Source: Lysinibacillus capsici
GTDB lineage: Bacteria > Bacillota > Bacilli > Bacillales_A > Planococcaceae
Direction: 5' to 3'
NCBI RefSeq assembly: GCF_003367505.1
Contig: NZ_PXXX01000009.1
Location: 248,001 to 312,000, forward strand
Length of the DNA: 64,000 bases
The translations under genes were made by a program, and so were the position numbers. The notes beneath the pieces were generated by a model. That model did not search any database. It worked only from the letters and a program-made list of their open reading frames with translations, and had not been told where the DNA came from. Shown in pieces: positions 35,945 through 45,603 of the stretch. Position 1 is the first letter of the stretch. The number at the start of each line of letters is the position of its first letter.

Positions 35945-36988
35945 TTAATGATGTTGACTCATTGCCATTCCTTCTACAAGCATTTGTCTAAATTCTTGAA
36001 CCTGGTCTGCTTTAATGGCTATGTGACTATAGTGCTTCTTGATCCCTAGCATAAACGTTACTTCCACAGGCTCCTTCATTTTCAAAATAAAATGCGGATA
36101 GGCCTCACCAAAATCACGTGCTATAAAGTCTATCGTATCTTTTGATAATTTTCCCTCTAACCGCTCCTTGTCTTCGATGATTTCAGCAATATGATCAAAA
36201 CGAATTTCAGTACGTTTCATTAATCCCAGAGATAAGTACAATGTATCATTTGTGACATAAACAGGATTTAGGCGAATAGCCTGCATATCCGCAAGAAAGA
36301 AGATTACTGAATAAATATTAAAAACAAGCAACACAATGGAAAGTATCATTGACTTTTCATGTAGCCACCAGTGAATACCAATCGTTTCAATAGCAATCCC
36401 ATGAATAATCATGAGCTGAAAAGCGATATAGCTAGAATTTTTATGCAAAGATAAACCTTGTCGTTCTTGTCTTTTCCAACTCGCGAAACCATAATAAAGC
36501 ACTAATAAATCAGCACAGATCATCTGAATAACTGGATGCTTGGGTGCATGTTGTTCTACAGCTTTTGAAAATGAAAAGAGATCTGGTAAAGAGCTTCTCC
36601 GCACTTCCCCTAGGATTTTTGGCAGGTATCGTACAAGTGTTGCCACTAGGATAATTTCTAATAGAATAATAGACCCTTCAATCGCAAAGCCAGCCCATGT
36701 CACTGCCACATAAGGCTGAAGGTGTTCCATAGGAATGATAAAACGTGCAGCAATACAGCCAGCTGCAGCTAATAGGATGGCTTGCTTTAATGAAAATTTA
36801 CCTTTATAAAGCATAAATATCACAGGCACCACCACAATACAGTCAATTAATGAGCCCATGACAACACCATTTGTTTCGATAGGTAAAAGGGATGTGCCAA
36901 ATCCTGTATTATAGAGTGTATAGTTACTCGCTAATACCACTAATAATAAGGCTAGCCAAATATTTTGCTTACTTTTTAAGACCATCAT
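35945..36988 (-). CDS. Multi-pass membrane protein of unknown function
   Basis: 347 residues with about six or seven hydrophobic helices (for example LALLLVVLASNYTLY, GSLIDCIVVVPVIFMLY, AILLAAAGCIAARFI, GSIILLEIILVATLV, MILSIVLLVFNIYSVIFFLA) and a cytosolic C-terminal part from about residue 250 (YVTNDTLYLSLGLMKRTEI) that resembles a PH-like strand-rich domain. Bacillus homologues of this kind have been labelled beta-carotene monooxygenase, which the sequence does not support. ATG start 36988 lacks a strong ribosome binding site. Monocistronic. Confidence 0.75.
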   Translation of the reverse strand: MMVLKSKQNIWLALLLVVLASNYTLYNTGFGTSLLPIETNGVVMGSLIDCIVVVPVIFMLYKGKFSLKQAILLAAAGCIAARFIIPMEHLQPYVAVTWAGFAIEGSIILLEIILVATLVRYLPKILGEVRRSSLPDLFSFSKAVEQHAPKHPVIQMICADLLVLYYGFASWKRQERQGLSLHKNSSYIAFQLMIIHGIAIETIGIHWWLHEKSMILSIVLLVFNIYSVIFFLADMQAIRLNPVYVTNDTLYLSLGLMKRTEIRFDHIAEIIEDKERLEGKLSKDTIDFIARDFGEAYPHFILKMKEPVEVTFMLGIKKHYSHIAIKADQVQEFRQMLVEGMAMSQHH

Positions 36989-37085
36989 TCACAATGCCCC
37001 TCTCTACTAATAATTTTACTTTATGCCAAATGGTTCATCTTGTATAGAATTTGAGAATAAAAGATGGTCCTATTTCCATTCACGT

Positions 37086-37988
37086 TCAATTATTTTTCAC
37101 ACCTAAAAACTTCTTACGATAAACATGTGGCGGATAGCCAGTGTATTCTTTAAACTTTTCAATATAATAACTGACGGTACTAAAGCCTGTATTAACAGCT
37201 ATTTCTGTTATCGATAGCTCATTACCCTTCAATAATTCTATGCTTTTGCGCAGTCGATATTGGCATAAATAGGTAAACGGTGTCATGCCCACTATTTTCT
37301 TAAAAAAACGACTACATTCAGCGCGACTTATATACACATGGCTAGCTAAATCTTCTAATGCTATTTTCTGCTGATAATGTGCATGTAAAAAATCTAGCAT
37401 AGCTTTTGCTCGTTCATGCTGCACAATAGTGGCAGAATCCATTATTTGTTCTGTCAATAAGGATTGGGTTAGCATGGATTCCCAAATAAATAGAAGCTCT
37501 CTCCGTACCTTTAACTCAAAAAAAGCGGTTTGCTCTCGCATTAATTCCGCAATCGTTGCTACTTTCTGTGCTAACTCTCCTGTTAGTTTGACATAAGGTA
37601 TTCGATTTCTTGTAATATACGGTTCTACATATTTTGAGAAAAAGATACTGCCCTCATGCCCCCCCATTAACTTTGGATCTACATTTACACAATAAACGAT
37701 CGCTTGCTCTATTTGATAAGGCTTTGCTTCATGTAATCCAGAGGCATTAATAAAGAGCCCCTCGCCTTGGTTCAAAACAAAAACGTCGGTCCCCACTCGA
37801 TACTGAGCACATCCCTTTTTTATAAAAACAAATTGTATTTCTTTATGCCAATGGAGAGGTAGAAAATCCATGCTTTCTAATCGCATAATCGTTTCATACA
37901 AGGCTACTGGAAATTCTTTTGTTCCATGCAAGGTTAATTCTTGTAAATCCTTGGCAATTTTAATATGTGTTAACGGCATCTCTAACAC
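37086..37988 (-). CDS. AraC-family regulator with N-terminal cupin
   Basis: 300 residues. N-terminal AraC cupin (LPLHWHKEIQFVFIKKGCAQ; GEGLFINASGLHEAKPY) and C-terminal double HTH (IALEDLASHVYISRAECSR, FFKKIVGMTPFTYL, QYRLRKSIELL, ITEIAVNTGFSTVSYYIEKF). Divergent from an EamA transporter 97 bases away, its probable target. Short similar segments TTGATATTTTATT and TCGATATTTATT in the intergenic region could be half-sites. Confidence 0.9.
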   Translation of the reverse strand: MLEMPLTHIKIAKDLQELTLHGTKEFPVALYETIMRLESMDFLPLHWHKEIQFVFIKKGCAQYRVGTDVFVLNQGEGLFINASGLHEAKPYQIEQAIVYCVNVDPKLMGGHEGSIFFSKYVEPYITRNRIPYVKLTGELAQKVATIAELMREQTAFFELKVRRELLFIWESMLTQSLLTEQIMDSATIVQHERAKAMLDFLHAHYQQKIALEDLASHVYISRAECSRFFKKIVGMTPFTYLCQYRLRKSIELLKGNELSITEIAVNTGFSTVSYYIEKFKEYTGYPPHVYRKKFLGVKNN

Positions 37989-38085
37989 CTCAATATATTG
38001 ATATTTTATTGGATTAAATCGATATTTATTTCCACTTAGTCACTTTATAATCATCTTATATTGATAGTTTAGGAGATGTAAACAG

Positions 38086-39003
38086 ATGAATCAAATTATC
38101 CAAAATAAACGTACACTGGGCTTTCTACTAGTTATTCTTGGAGCAAGTTTCTGGGGAATCGGAGGGACCGTTGCCCAACGACTATTTCAGCAGGACAATT
38201 TAGAGGTCGGCTGGCTTGTTTCTAGTCGTTTACTTTTAGCAGGTCTGTTACTAATAGCTATATATAAAATGACCCATCGGCATGAATCCATTTTCGTCAT
38301 ATGGCGCACAAAGCAAAATGCTTTTAGACAAATTTTATTTAGCCTACTCGGCATGCTTGCTGTCCAATACACCTATATGATGTCAATCGCTATTGGTAAT
38401 TCAGCTGTAGCCACATTATTGCAATATTTAGCACCACTGTTTATCATGGCTTATTACTTTCTAACGAGGCAAAGTCCATTGACAAAGCAGGATGGTATAG
38501 CTGTGTCACTTACACTTGTGGGGACCTTTTTATTATTAACAAACGGTTCTTTTTCAACATTGTCCGTTCCTTTAATGGCTGTGTTATGGGGTATCTTATC
38601 TGGTCTTTCTGTTGCATTTTATACCATTTATGCCGTCCCACTTTTACGGCAATTCCATTCATTACTAGTTGTCGGCTGGTCGATGATCATCGGTGGTATA
38701 GTAATGAGTATAGCTCACCCACCATGGGCTATCGATCTATCTGATTGGACGTTTTCAACCATTGCCTATTTTCTCTTTATTGTTATTTTTGGGACAATGC
38801 TCGCTTTTTGGTTTTATATTGCTAGCTTGCACTATCTTTCACCAAAGGAGTCAAGCCTACTAGGTAGTCTTGAACCATTAATGGCTGTCATCACAAGTGT
38901 TTGGTGGTTAAAGATTGCTTTTGGTGGCTATCAGTTTATTGGTACATTGCTAATTCTTCTTATGATTTTATACCTTACAGTATTTCAGAAAAAGCAAGCT
39001 TGA
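38086..39003 (+). CDS. EamA/DMT-family transporter
   Basis: 305 residues, ten hydrophobic helices arranged as two five-helix EamA repeats. Family blocks are LGASFWGIGGTVAQRLF, YTYMMSIAIGNSAVATLLQY, PLFIMAYYFL, SGLSVAFYTIYA and SPKESSLLGSLEPLMAVI. Probably a drug/metabolite exporter; substrate unknown. TTTAGGAGATG upstream supports the ATG. Likely under control of the divergent AraC regulator. Confidence 0.9.
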   Translation: MNQIIQNKRTLGFLLVILGASFWGIGGTVAQRLFQQDNLEVGWLVSSRLLLAGLLLIAIYKMTHRHESIFVIWRTKQNAFRQILFSLLGMLAVQYTYMMSIAIGNSAVATLLQYLAPLFIMAYYFLTRQSPLTKQDGIAVSLTLVGTFLLLTNGSFSTLSVPLMAVLWGILSGLSVAFYTIYAVPLLRQFHSLLVVGWSMIIGGIVMSIAHPPWAIDLSDWTFSTIAYFLFIVIFGTMLAFWFYIASLHYLSPKESSLLGSLEPLMAVITSVWWLKIAFGGYQFIGTLLILLMILYLTVFQKKQA

Positions 39004-39163
39004 AAACAGAAAATTAAGAGAGTTATGAATTTTAATAGTCAATACCTCCTATTACCGAGATAGTAATATATGAATTTATACATAAAATTTACATATTTTA
39101 TCTATCTTTTCTCCTTATTTGTCTACTATACTGAACATAACAACAGATATAAGGAGGTATTTT

Positions 39164-40213
39164 ATGGATAAAAAAGTTATTTTTTTCGAGGTGGAAGGCG
39201 GCACAGATAAAGGCCCAGATGGCTATCGCCCAGATACAATGCCAATGGTGGAAGCGCTACAGCAACGTAGACAGGATGCAGAGGTACTCTTCTTTGATAT
39301 CACAAAAAAGCAGGAAATCTTTCACTATGTTAAGGAACATGGTATTGCCTATGTATCTCGCATTAACCCAGGCAACTTACAGCATGAGGAAGAGTACTTT
39401 GCTATGCTACGAGAGCTATGCCAAGCTGGCGTTATAGGGATGCCACATCCAGACGCCATGATTAGCTATGGTTCAAAAGACGTATTATCAAAACTGACGA
39501 CAACAAATTTAGTACCTGATGATACATTTGCCTACTACACAATCGAAGCATTCAAAAAACAATTCCCTACTTCCTTAGCCTTAACAGAGCGTGTTTTGAA
39601 GCAAAATCGTGGTTCAACTGGAGAAGGTATTTGGCGTGTAAAATTGGTGGAACCGCTAGCAGAGGGTATCACTGAAGTGCCACTTGATGCACAAATCAAA
39701 TGTACTGAAGCAAAAGATAATCATGTAGAATATTGGCAGCTTAGCGACTTTATGACATTTTGTGAGCAGTATATTACAGGGACGAATGGTATGTTAATCG
39801 ATATGCGCTTTCTTCCAAGGATTACAGAAGGCGAAATCCGCTTATTCATGTTGCGCGATCATCCTGTACACGTCGTACATAAAAAACCAGCTGCTACCGA
39901 GGATGCCTTTAGTGCAACTCTATTCTCTGGCGCTCAATATCGCTATGACAAACCTGAAGACTGGCAAGAGCTGGTACAAAACTTTTTAAAGCAGCTCCCT
40001 CAAGTAACAAACCTACTAGGCAATTATGATTTACCGCTAATCTGGACAGCCGACTTTATGCTAGATACCAATGAAGTCGGAGAAGATTGCTATATTTTAG
40101 GTGAGATGAATTGTTCTTGTGTGGGCTTTACTTCAGAACTAGCATTAGCGCATGAAGTAGCAGAAGAAATTTTAGCTTGTTTAAAAGAGCATACTGAGGC
40201 TATTGCGCAATAA
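39164..40213 (+). CDS. Cj0069/DUF6815-like protein with ATP-grasp character
   Basis: 349 residues from ATG 39164, six bases after AAGGAGG (an earlier in-frame start at 39119 has none). Contains RINPGNLQHEEEYF, HPDAMISYGSKDVLSKL, VLKQNRGSTGEGIWRVKL (a Gly-rich loop like the ATP-grasp lid), RFLPRITEGEIRLFML, HKKPAA and ILGEMNCSCVGF, where the E-x-N pair resembles the Mg-binding acidic/Asn residues of ATP-grasp enzymes. It may be a ligase; substrate unknown. Stands alone between an exporter and a terminator. Confidence 0.72.
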   Translation: MDKKVIFFEVEGGTDKGPDGYRPDTMPMVEALQQRRQDAEVLFFDITKKQEIFHYVKEHGIAYVSRINPGNLQHEEEYFAMLRELCQAGVIGMPHPDAMISYGSKDVLSKLTTTNLVPDDTFAYYTIEAFKKQFPTSLALTERVLKQNRGSTGEGIWRVKLVEPLAEGITEVPLDAQIKCTEAKDNHVEYWQLSDFMTFCEQYITGTNGMLIDMRFLPRITEGEIRLFMLRDHPVHVVHKKPAATEDAFSATLFSGAQYRYDKPEDWQELVQNFLKQLPQVTNLLGNYDLPLIWTADFMLDTNEVGEDCYILGEMNCSCVGFTSELALAHEVAEEILACLKEHTEAIAQ

Positions 40214-40214
40214 A

Positions 40215-40244
40215 AAAAGTGCGATCTTTAGGGATCGCACTTTT
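40215..40244. terminator. Bidirectional terminator
   Basis: 12-bp perfect stem AAAAGTGCGATC/GATCGCACTTTT with 6-base loop between convergent genes, T-rich on both sides. Confidence 0.92.
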
Positions 40245-40876
40245 CATATATAAATCTTAATTCCTTGTATAAATTCATAGATAAAATAACAAGCAAAACC
40301 AATCAATAAGAATCCTGCGACAATGGTAAATGTCCTAATCATCTTCCGATTCATAGCTTTACGAGTAACCGAGACAATGGTCAGCAAACCGATATCGTGG
40401 AGTAAAATTCCACTTAAAACACCAGCAGCAATAATTAAAAAGCTCGTTGACTCCCCTTGTCCATAAGATTTTGCTAGCACCACACCAAATACGTTGACCC
40501 AAAAAACAAGATTACCAGGCGAAATGGCCACTAGTAAGCCGTTAAAATAAGAGGCAAAAAACGATTTGGTTACTTTTTCTCCTGCCAATGTAATATCATG
40601 GTCAGCGTTCTTGATAGAATCATAGCCTAACAAGAATAAAAAGCCCGCTCCAATAATCCACATAGGTAGTTGAATTAAAGGCATAGCCAAGATGGAAGCT
40701 AGTCCCATATACAAAGCAAAAACCAATACAATATCAATGGTCATGCCACCAAGTCCAACTGCCCAGCCGTGCATAAAACCATTTTTGAGTCCTTGCTTTG
40801 TCATTTCTACTGTAATAGCTCCTACAGGCATGGCAATGGCAAGTCCTACCAATACATACGCTACATATAAACTCAA
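40244..40876 (-). CDS. LysE-family transporter
   Basis: 210 residues, six hydrophobic helices. GLAIAMPVGAITVEMTKQGL is the LysE N-terminal signature (with P-x-G-x-x-x), and FNGLLVAISPGNLVFWVNV the second conserved block. TTG start behind AGAAGTG, similar to the other LysE gene of this window. Substrate unknown. No regulator gene adjacent. Confidence 0.87.
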   Translation of the reverse strand: MSLYVAYVLVGLAIAMPVGAITVEMTKQGLKNGFMHGWAVGLGGMTIDIVLVFALYMGLASILAMPLIQLPMWIIGAGFLFLLGYDSIKNADHDITLAGEKVTKSFFASYFNGLLVAISPGNLVFWVNVFGVVLAKSYGQGESTSFLIIAAGVLSGILLHDIGLLTIVSVTRKAMNRKMIRTFTIVAGFLLIGFACYFIYEFIQGIKIYI

Positions 40877-40978
40877 AAAAACACTTCTTTCATGTCATCG
40901 ATAAGCTTCATACGTCCGTTTATGGTTTCACTATAGCATAATTATACTTGAAAGGAAATAATTATTAATAGATACCTG

Positions 40979-41722
40979 TTAGAGCATTTGCTTTTTCCAT
41001 TGCGCTAACAAATCTTTTGACTTCTCCAAATCCAATTTCAATGTGACCTGCTTAGCTGTACAACGTTTTTTAGCTTTCTCCCATGCTTCTTCCAAGGCAG
41101 GTAAATAGCTTAAATTTTTTGTCGCTGCTACTAGCTGGAAAAATATATTACCTTGAATATAGTGCCAACGAGGATTCATTCCATCTAGGAGTATTGCTTC
41201 TTCAATCAGTCTTAATGCCAAATAAGGGCTACCTTCGTGACGATTTAAAAACTGTGCAAATGCTCCCCAATACAATGCCTTATTAGGCTGCAATTTGATT
41301 GCCTCCGCATACTGTACTGATGCCTTATCCTGTTCTTTTGCAAGGACATAATATTCTGCCATTGTATAATAGGCGTTCGCCTGCGCTTCTATAGGTCCTG
41401 CTAATAATTCATCGACCACTTTACCAAATTGCTCATCATCCTGACTACCTATATAAGCTGCGAGAACATCTCGTTCTGGATACGAACCATCTGTACGTTC
41501 CACACTTTGCTTTACTTTGTCATCAGTAGGCTGAGGCATATTTGCATACCCATTTGCCTCTAGCATTGCCACATGCTGCTGAATGACTTGATAGGCCTCT
41601 TCTGCGATCGCTGTATCATTGCCCAATATTTCTTTAGCTAGTTGATAACTTTCCTTTACTTGACCACCCAAAAATAAGTCATTGACTTGTTGAACTTGCT
41701 CGTTCATTTGTTTTACCACCAT
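40979..41722 (-). CDS. Tetratricopeptide-repeat protein
   Basis: 247 residues from ATG 41722 (AAGGTGAGG six bases upstream; an in-frame GTG at 41734 is inside that site). Helical repeats of TPR type: VNDLFLGGQVKESYQLAKEI, EAQANAYYTMAEYYVLA, ASVQYAEAIKLQPNKALYW and YLALRLIEEAILLDGMNPRW, where the A-x-x-x-Y-x-x-A spacing is visible. No enzyme motif or secretion signal. Probably a scaffold for protein contacts; partner unknown. Confidence 0.8.
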   Translation of the reverse strand: MVVKQMNEQVQQVNDLFLGGQVKESYQLAKEILGNDTAIAEEAYQVIQQHVAMLEANGYANMPQPTDDKVKQSVERTDGSYPERDVLAAYIGSQDDEQFGKVVDELLAGPIEAQANAYYTMAEYYVLAKEQDKASVQYAEAIKLQPNKALYWGAFAQFLNRHEGSPYLALRLIEEAILLDGMNPRWHYIQGNIFFQLVAATKNLSYLPALEEAWEKAKKRCTAKQVTLKLDLEKSKDLLAQWKKQML

Positions 41723-41812
41723 TAAAATCCTCACCTTCGCAAAAGAAAAATCTTATTGCTAGTTTACCATTTAAGTAGTATTAGCAAAAGCCAACATGTC
41801 CTAATCTTTCTA

Positions 41813-43525
41813 TTATTCTTTTAATTTAAACGCCTTTACATGCTGTTCGAGTGTGTGTGCCATGTGATTTGTTTCATTAGAGCCATGTGCCACCTCATCA
41901 ATGCTTGCAGTTGTTTGCTGTGCTGCGACAGTAATCATATTCATCGTTTCTTCTATATCACGAATAGATTCTGTTAATTGTTGAATCATTTGCACAATAC
42001 GTGTAGATTTTTCGTTTTCAGCGGTCATAGCATTAGAAATGGTAATCATTTCTTCTACTGTTGCAGCCACTGCTGTAGAAATATTTCCTAAAGATTGTGC
42101 TGTTAGACGTACTGTCTCTGTTCCTTTTTCAATATATTGCGTATTATCATTCGTAGATGACATGACCTGCTGCACATGCTTCATTATATCCTGAATAAGC
42201 TGTTCAACTTGCAATACCTCTTGATTAGATTGCTCAGCAAGCTTCCGTACTTCCTCAGCAACAATAGCAAAGCCTTTGCCATGCTCCCCTGCTCTAGCCG
42301 CTTCAATGGAAGCATTCAGTGCTAGCAAATTTGTTTGTGATGCGATGTTTGCAATAGACGTTGTAATCGTTTGAATTTTGGTTGCAGATGTAACTAAGTT
42401 TTCTACTGTTTGTTGTACCTCACCCGATCCGCTGTGGATTAATGCCATATCATTGCTTATATCTTTTGCTAGTCGCTCACCCTCTTTTGCTAATTCCATC
42501 GTTTGTCTAGCATTATCAGCACTGTTATTGGTATTGCTTTGAATCATTTGAAGGTCCTGCGCTAAAGAAGTAAGAACATCTGTCGCATTTTCAGCATGGT
42601 GCATCCCTGCCGTCACGGCACTTGTTACCTCTTCGATATTATTGGCGACACCTTGAATGGTATTGCTCATATCGTTCAAGGTGGAAGCGGTTTCATCTGC
42701 GTTATTCGTTAAAGTGTTAGAAGTGGAACGCATCGTCATAATCATATTTTGTAAATTAGCTGTCATTCGATTTAATGTATTCGCTAAATCCGCTACTTCA
42801 TCTTTACTGTTAATTTTTGTTTCAGGTACAGCTAAATTACCATTGGCTATTTCTTTCGCCTGCTGAATCAGCACACTAATCGGTCTTACTTTACGACGAA
42901 TTAAAAAGCCTGTAATGATGGAAGCAATTAGCATAGGGAAAATACTAATTAAAATCCCATTTCGTACAACATCCCATGTTCGCTCCTTCACGATATTAGC
43001 ATCAAAGTCGATGACACTAATGGCAATAATTTCTTTACTGGAATCATGGTCTTTAAAAATAGGGGCATAGCCAGATAAACGGTCCATCCCTGCATAGGTA
43101 TAAGGCTGTGAATATGTTGGATGCTTATGTGTAAGCAACATATCAATAGCTTCTTTATCTAAATAAAATTGATCACCAGGGGCATAACCTTTTTCAGCCA
43201 AATGATCATCAAGCGCTAATAATGTGCCATCCAACGATAAAATATATTGTGTTTGGAAAATATCTTTATGATCTGTTGTCCAGTTCAAATCGTTCCCAAT
43301 GCTTTCCTGTACAGCCTTGTCGCCTTGAATGGCCTTGTCCAATTGTTGCGGATTGATCAAACCTGTCGTAATATTGGCACAGCCATAGGCCTCAACACCA
43401 GCAGCATCATAAAGTTTATTGTAAGCAGTTATGTATGTAGCGAACGAAGTAATCCCTAGCATCACCACTAAAATACCAGCGATAATCGTCCCAAGTTGAA
43501 AAGTTAATGAATTGCGTAATTTCAC
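41813..43525 (-). CDS. Methyl-accepting chemotaxis protein
   Basis: 570 residues. TM1 at about 11-34 ([20 protein letters not shown]), an external sensor of about 155 residues (sCACHE/dCACHE-like: [32 protein letters not shown]), TM2 at about 190-210 ([20 protein letters not shown]), HAMP, then the signalling domain with the hairpin tip [40 protein letters not shown]. The ligand is unknown. CheW lies 4.4 kb further along. Confidence 0.95.
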   Translation of the reverse strand: MKLRNSLTFQLGTIIAGILVVMLGITSFATYITAYNKLYDAAGVEAYGCANITTGLINPQQLDKAIQGDKAVQESIGNDLNWTTDHKDIFQTQYILSLDGTLLALDDHLAEKGYAPGDQFYLDKEAIDMLLTHKHPTYSQPYTYAGMDRLSGYAPIFKDHDSSKEIIAISVIDFDANIVKERTWDVVRNGILISIFPMLIASIITGFLIRRKVRPISVLIQQAKEIANGNLAVPETKINSKDEVADLANTLNRMTANLQNMIMTMRSTSNTLTNNADETASTLNDMSNTIQGVANNIEEVTSAVTAGMHHAENATDVLTSLAQDLQMIQSNTNNSADNARQTMELAKEGERLAKDISNDMALIHSGSGEVQQTVENLVTSATKIQTITTSIANIASQTNLLALNASIEAARAGEHGKGFAIVAEEVRKLAEQSNQEVLQVEQLIQDIMKHVQQVMSSTNDNTQYIEKGTETVRLTAQSLGNISTAVAATVEEMITISNAMTAENEKSTRIVQMIQQLTESIRDIEETMNMITVAAQQTTASIDEVAHGSNETNHMAHTLEQHVKAFKLKE

Positions 43526-43727
43526 GATCCATCCTCTCCCCTTTCTTGTAATAATCTATGAATATTCCTTTTGTGTTTCATCATACTACAAAAAGATGTA
43601 TTAAAAAAGCATCTTTAATTATTCTAGTAAGATAAAAACATTGGAAAAAGTTCTGAATTGTGCGATAATTGAAGTTAATTATCTTAAATCCTGAGCATTA
43701 CCAATTCATCTAATAGGAGGGCTTGCT

Positions 43728-43934
43728 ATGAATAAACGCTTTCATCTAGTATCGATTGTTACAGGCAACTTGTTAACAATAGGGGCCATTTTTATTTATG
43801 CCATGCAAAGTCAAGTGGGAGTAGCCCTCAGTACGTATGCTCTTGTGATGGTTTTTTTTAGTACTTTGCTTGTGATTTTCTTCTATATATGGGGGGAAGA
43901 AAAACAACAAGTATCCAATCGTTTTCTGAAATAA
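43728..43934 (+). CDS. Small two-helix membrane protein, 68 residues
   Basis: Reads MNKRFHLVSIVTGNLLTIGA, with one hydrophobic helix at about 7-24 and another at about 31-53, then a charged tail GEEKQQVSNRFLK. AGGAGGG at correct spacing before ATG and a hairpin downstream suggest a real gene. No family recognised. Confidence 0.65.
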   Translation: MNKRFHLVSIVTGNLLTIGAIFIYAMQSQVGVALSTYALVMVFFSTLLVIFFYIWGEEKQQVSNRFLK

Positions 43935-43987
43935 TATGCATCATTTTCCAGTACACAGATACCTGTAGCACGTTTAATGTGGTTCCT

Positions 43988-44016
43988 TCCCTTTCTATAT
44001 GTAGAGGGATTTTTTT
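43988..44016 (+). terminator. Probable terminator of the small membrane protein gene
   Basis: TCCCT..CTA pairs with TAGAGGGA (44002-44009) with a small bulge, followed by seven T. The rest of 43935-44301 has no intact gene; protein-like open stretches on the plus strand (KVSRNDLVDGIKSSIGRD; YLLDVVVSWMNCDETSPI) hint at an old gene remnant. Confidence 0.6.
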
Positions 44017-44301
44017 ATGTAAAGTTAGTAGAAATGATTTAGTAGATGGTATCAAATCGTCAATCGGAAGAGATACTATGTCAAAACATTCATTTAGAAA
44101 AATATTTACTTGATGTCGTAGTATCTTGGATGAATTGTGATGAAACTTCACCAATTATTTAAGTCTATACAACAGCTATTTTTACTAAAATGGCGTTGTA
44201 GATTTATTCATGATTCCCTTCTTTTCCGAGGCATTCCCCTCCGTATACGTCTAATTGTTGTAGAAAAATAAAATTTTTTGTAGAAAATTTTAAAACAATG
44301 A

Positions 44302-44330
44302 TTGAGTAGTATATCAATTTTCTGTATAAT
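44302..44330 (+). promoter_or_regulatory. Promoter of the carboxynorspermidine operon
   Basis: TTGAGT, 17-base spacer, perfect TATAAT. Transcription would begin near 44337, 37 bases before the TTG start codon. The -10 overlaps a CodY-like 15-mer (44316-44330). Confidence 0.72.
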
Positions 44331-44373
44331 CAGCTTGTTTGACAATACTTTATATGAACTTGGGGGTAGACAA

Positions 44374-45603
44374 TTGGGTAAAGCATTGATTATCGGAGCT
44401 GGCGGAGTTGCCAGTGTTGTGGTACACAAGTGTGTTCAAAATTCGGACGTATTTGAGGAAATTTGTATCGCAAGTAGAACTGTTTCAAAATGTGACGCTC
44501 TAAAAGAAAAACTAGACGGCGGAAAAACAAAAATTCATACTGCACAGGTAGACGCAGACAATACAGAAGAGGTTATTGAGCTTATTAAAGCTTTCGGACC
44601 AGATGTAGTGATTAACGTGGCTCTACCTTATCAGGACTTAACGATTATGGATGCTTGCTTAGCGACAGGTGTGCACTATGTGGATACTGCAAACTACGAG
44701 CCACCTGAAACGGCAAAATTTGAATATAAATGGCAATGGGCTTATAAAGAGAAGTTTGAAAAAGCTGGCTTAACTGCATTACTTGGAAGCGGTTTTGACC
44801 CAGGTGTAACAGGCGTTTTCACAGCTCATGCACAAAAACATGAATTTGATGAAATCCACTATATCGATATCGTGGATGCCAATGCGGGAGATCATGGATA
44901 TCATTTCGCAACAAACTTCAACCCAGAAATTAACATTCGTGAAATTACAGCGAATGGTCGTTACTGGAAAGAAGGCGAGTGGATTGAAACTGCACCACTT
45001 GAGAAAAAAGAAGTGTATAACCTACCTGAAATCGGACCAAAAGATATTTACCTTCTATACCATGAAGAGCTTGAATCCCTTGCAAAAAATATCAAAGGTT
45101 TAAAACAAATCCGCTTCTGGATGACGTTCTCTGAAAAATACTTAACACACTTAAAAGTGTTAGAAAACGTAGGTATGACATCAATTGAGCCAATCGAATT
45201 CGAAGGGCAAATGATTCAACCAATCCACTTCCTTAAAGCGGTATTACCAGATCCAGCTTCACTTGGACCACGTACAAAAGGTAAAACAAACATCGGTTGT
45301 ATCATTCGCGGTCTGAAAGATGGCAAAGAAAAAACGTACTATGTGTACAACGTATGTGACCACGAAGAGTGCTACAACGAGGTTGGTTCACAAGCGATTT
45401 CTTACACAACTGGCGTACCAGCTATGATCGGTGCAATGCTTGTGATGAACGGTGAATGGCGTAAACCAGGTGTATGGAATGTGGAAGATTTCAATCCAGA
45501 TCCATTCATGGATGCACTAAATAAATGGGGTCTACCATGGCAAGAAAGCCATAACCCAGAATTATTAGACCTTGATTTAGATGCAAAGGAATTAAGCCGA
45601 TGA
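44374..45603 (+). CDS. Carboxynorspermidine/carboxyspermidine synthase (saccharopine dehydrogenase-like)
   Basis: NADPH-dependent reductive condensation of aspartate semialdehyde with a diamine (diaminopropane or putrescine) to a carboxylated triamine. 409 residues. Rossmann motif IIGAGGVASVV at 5-15, PDVVINVALPYQDLTIMDAC, VDTANYEPPE, LGSGFDPGVTGVFTAHA and the C-terminal YTTGVPAMIGAMLV. TTG start behind GGGGG, downstream of a good promoter. Overlaps the decarboxylase gene by ATGA. The pair replaces the SAM-dependent spermidine synthase route in many bacteria. Confidence 0.92.
   Translation: MGKALIIGAGGVASVVVHKCVQNSDVFEEICIASRTVSKCDALKEKLDGGKTKIHTAQVDADNTEEVIELIKAFGPDVVINVALPYQDLTIMDACLATGVHYVDTANYEPPETAKFEYKWQWAYKEKFEKAGLTALLGSGFDPGVTGVFTAHAQKHEFDEIHYIDIVDANAGDHGYHFATNFNPEINIREITANGRYWKEGEWIETAPLEKKEVYNLPEIGPKDIYLLYHEELESLAKNIKGLKQIRFWMTFSEKYLTHLKVLENVGMTSIEPIEFEGQMIQPIHFLKAVLPDPASLGPRTKGKTNIGCIIRGLKDGKEKTYYVYNVCDHEECYNEVGSQAISYTTGVPAMIGAMLVMNGEWRKPGVWNVEDFNPDPFMDALNKWGLPWQESHNPELLDLDLDAKELSR

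Noticed and set aside
43858..44154. 98-codon minus-strand frame
   Set aside because: No Shine-Dalgarno, overlaps the small membrane protein gene and its terminator, no recognisable motif.
44302..44373. Upstream ATG for the carboxynorspermidine synthase
   Set aside because: It coincides with the promoter -35/-10 and lacks homologous residues; TTG 44374 has GGGGG and begins at the Rossmann motif.
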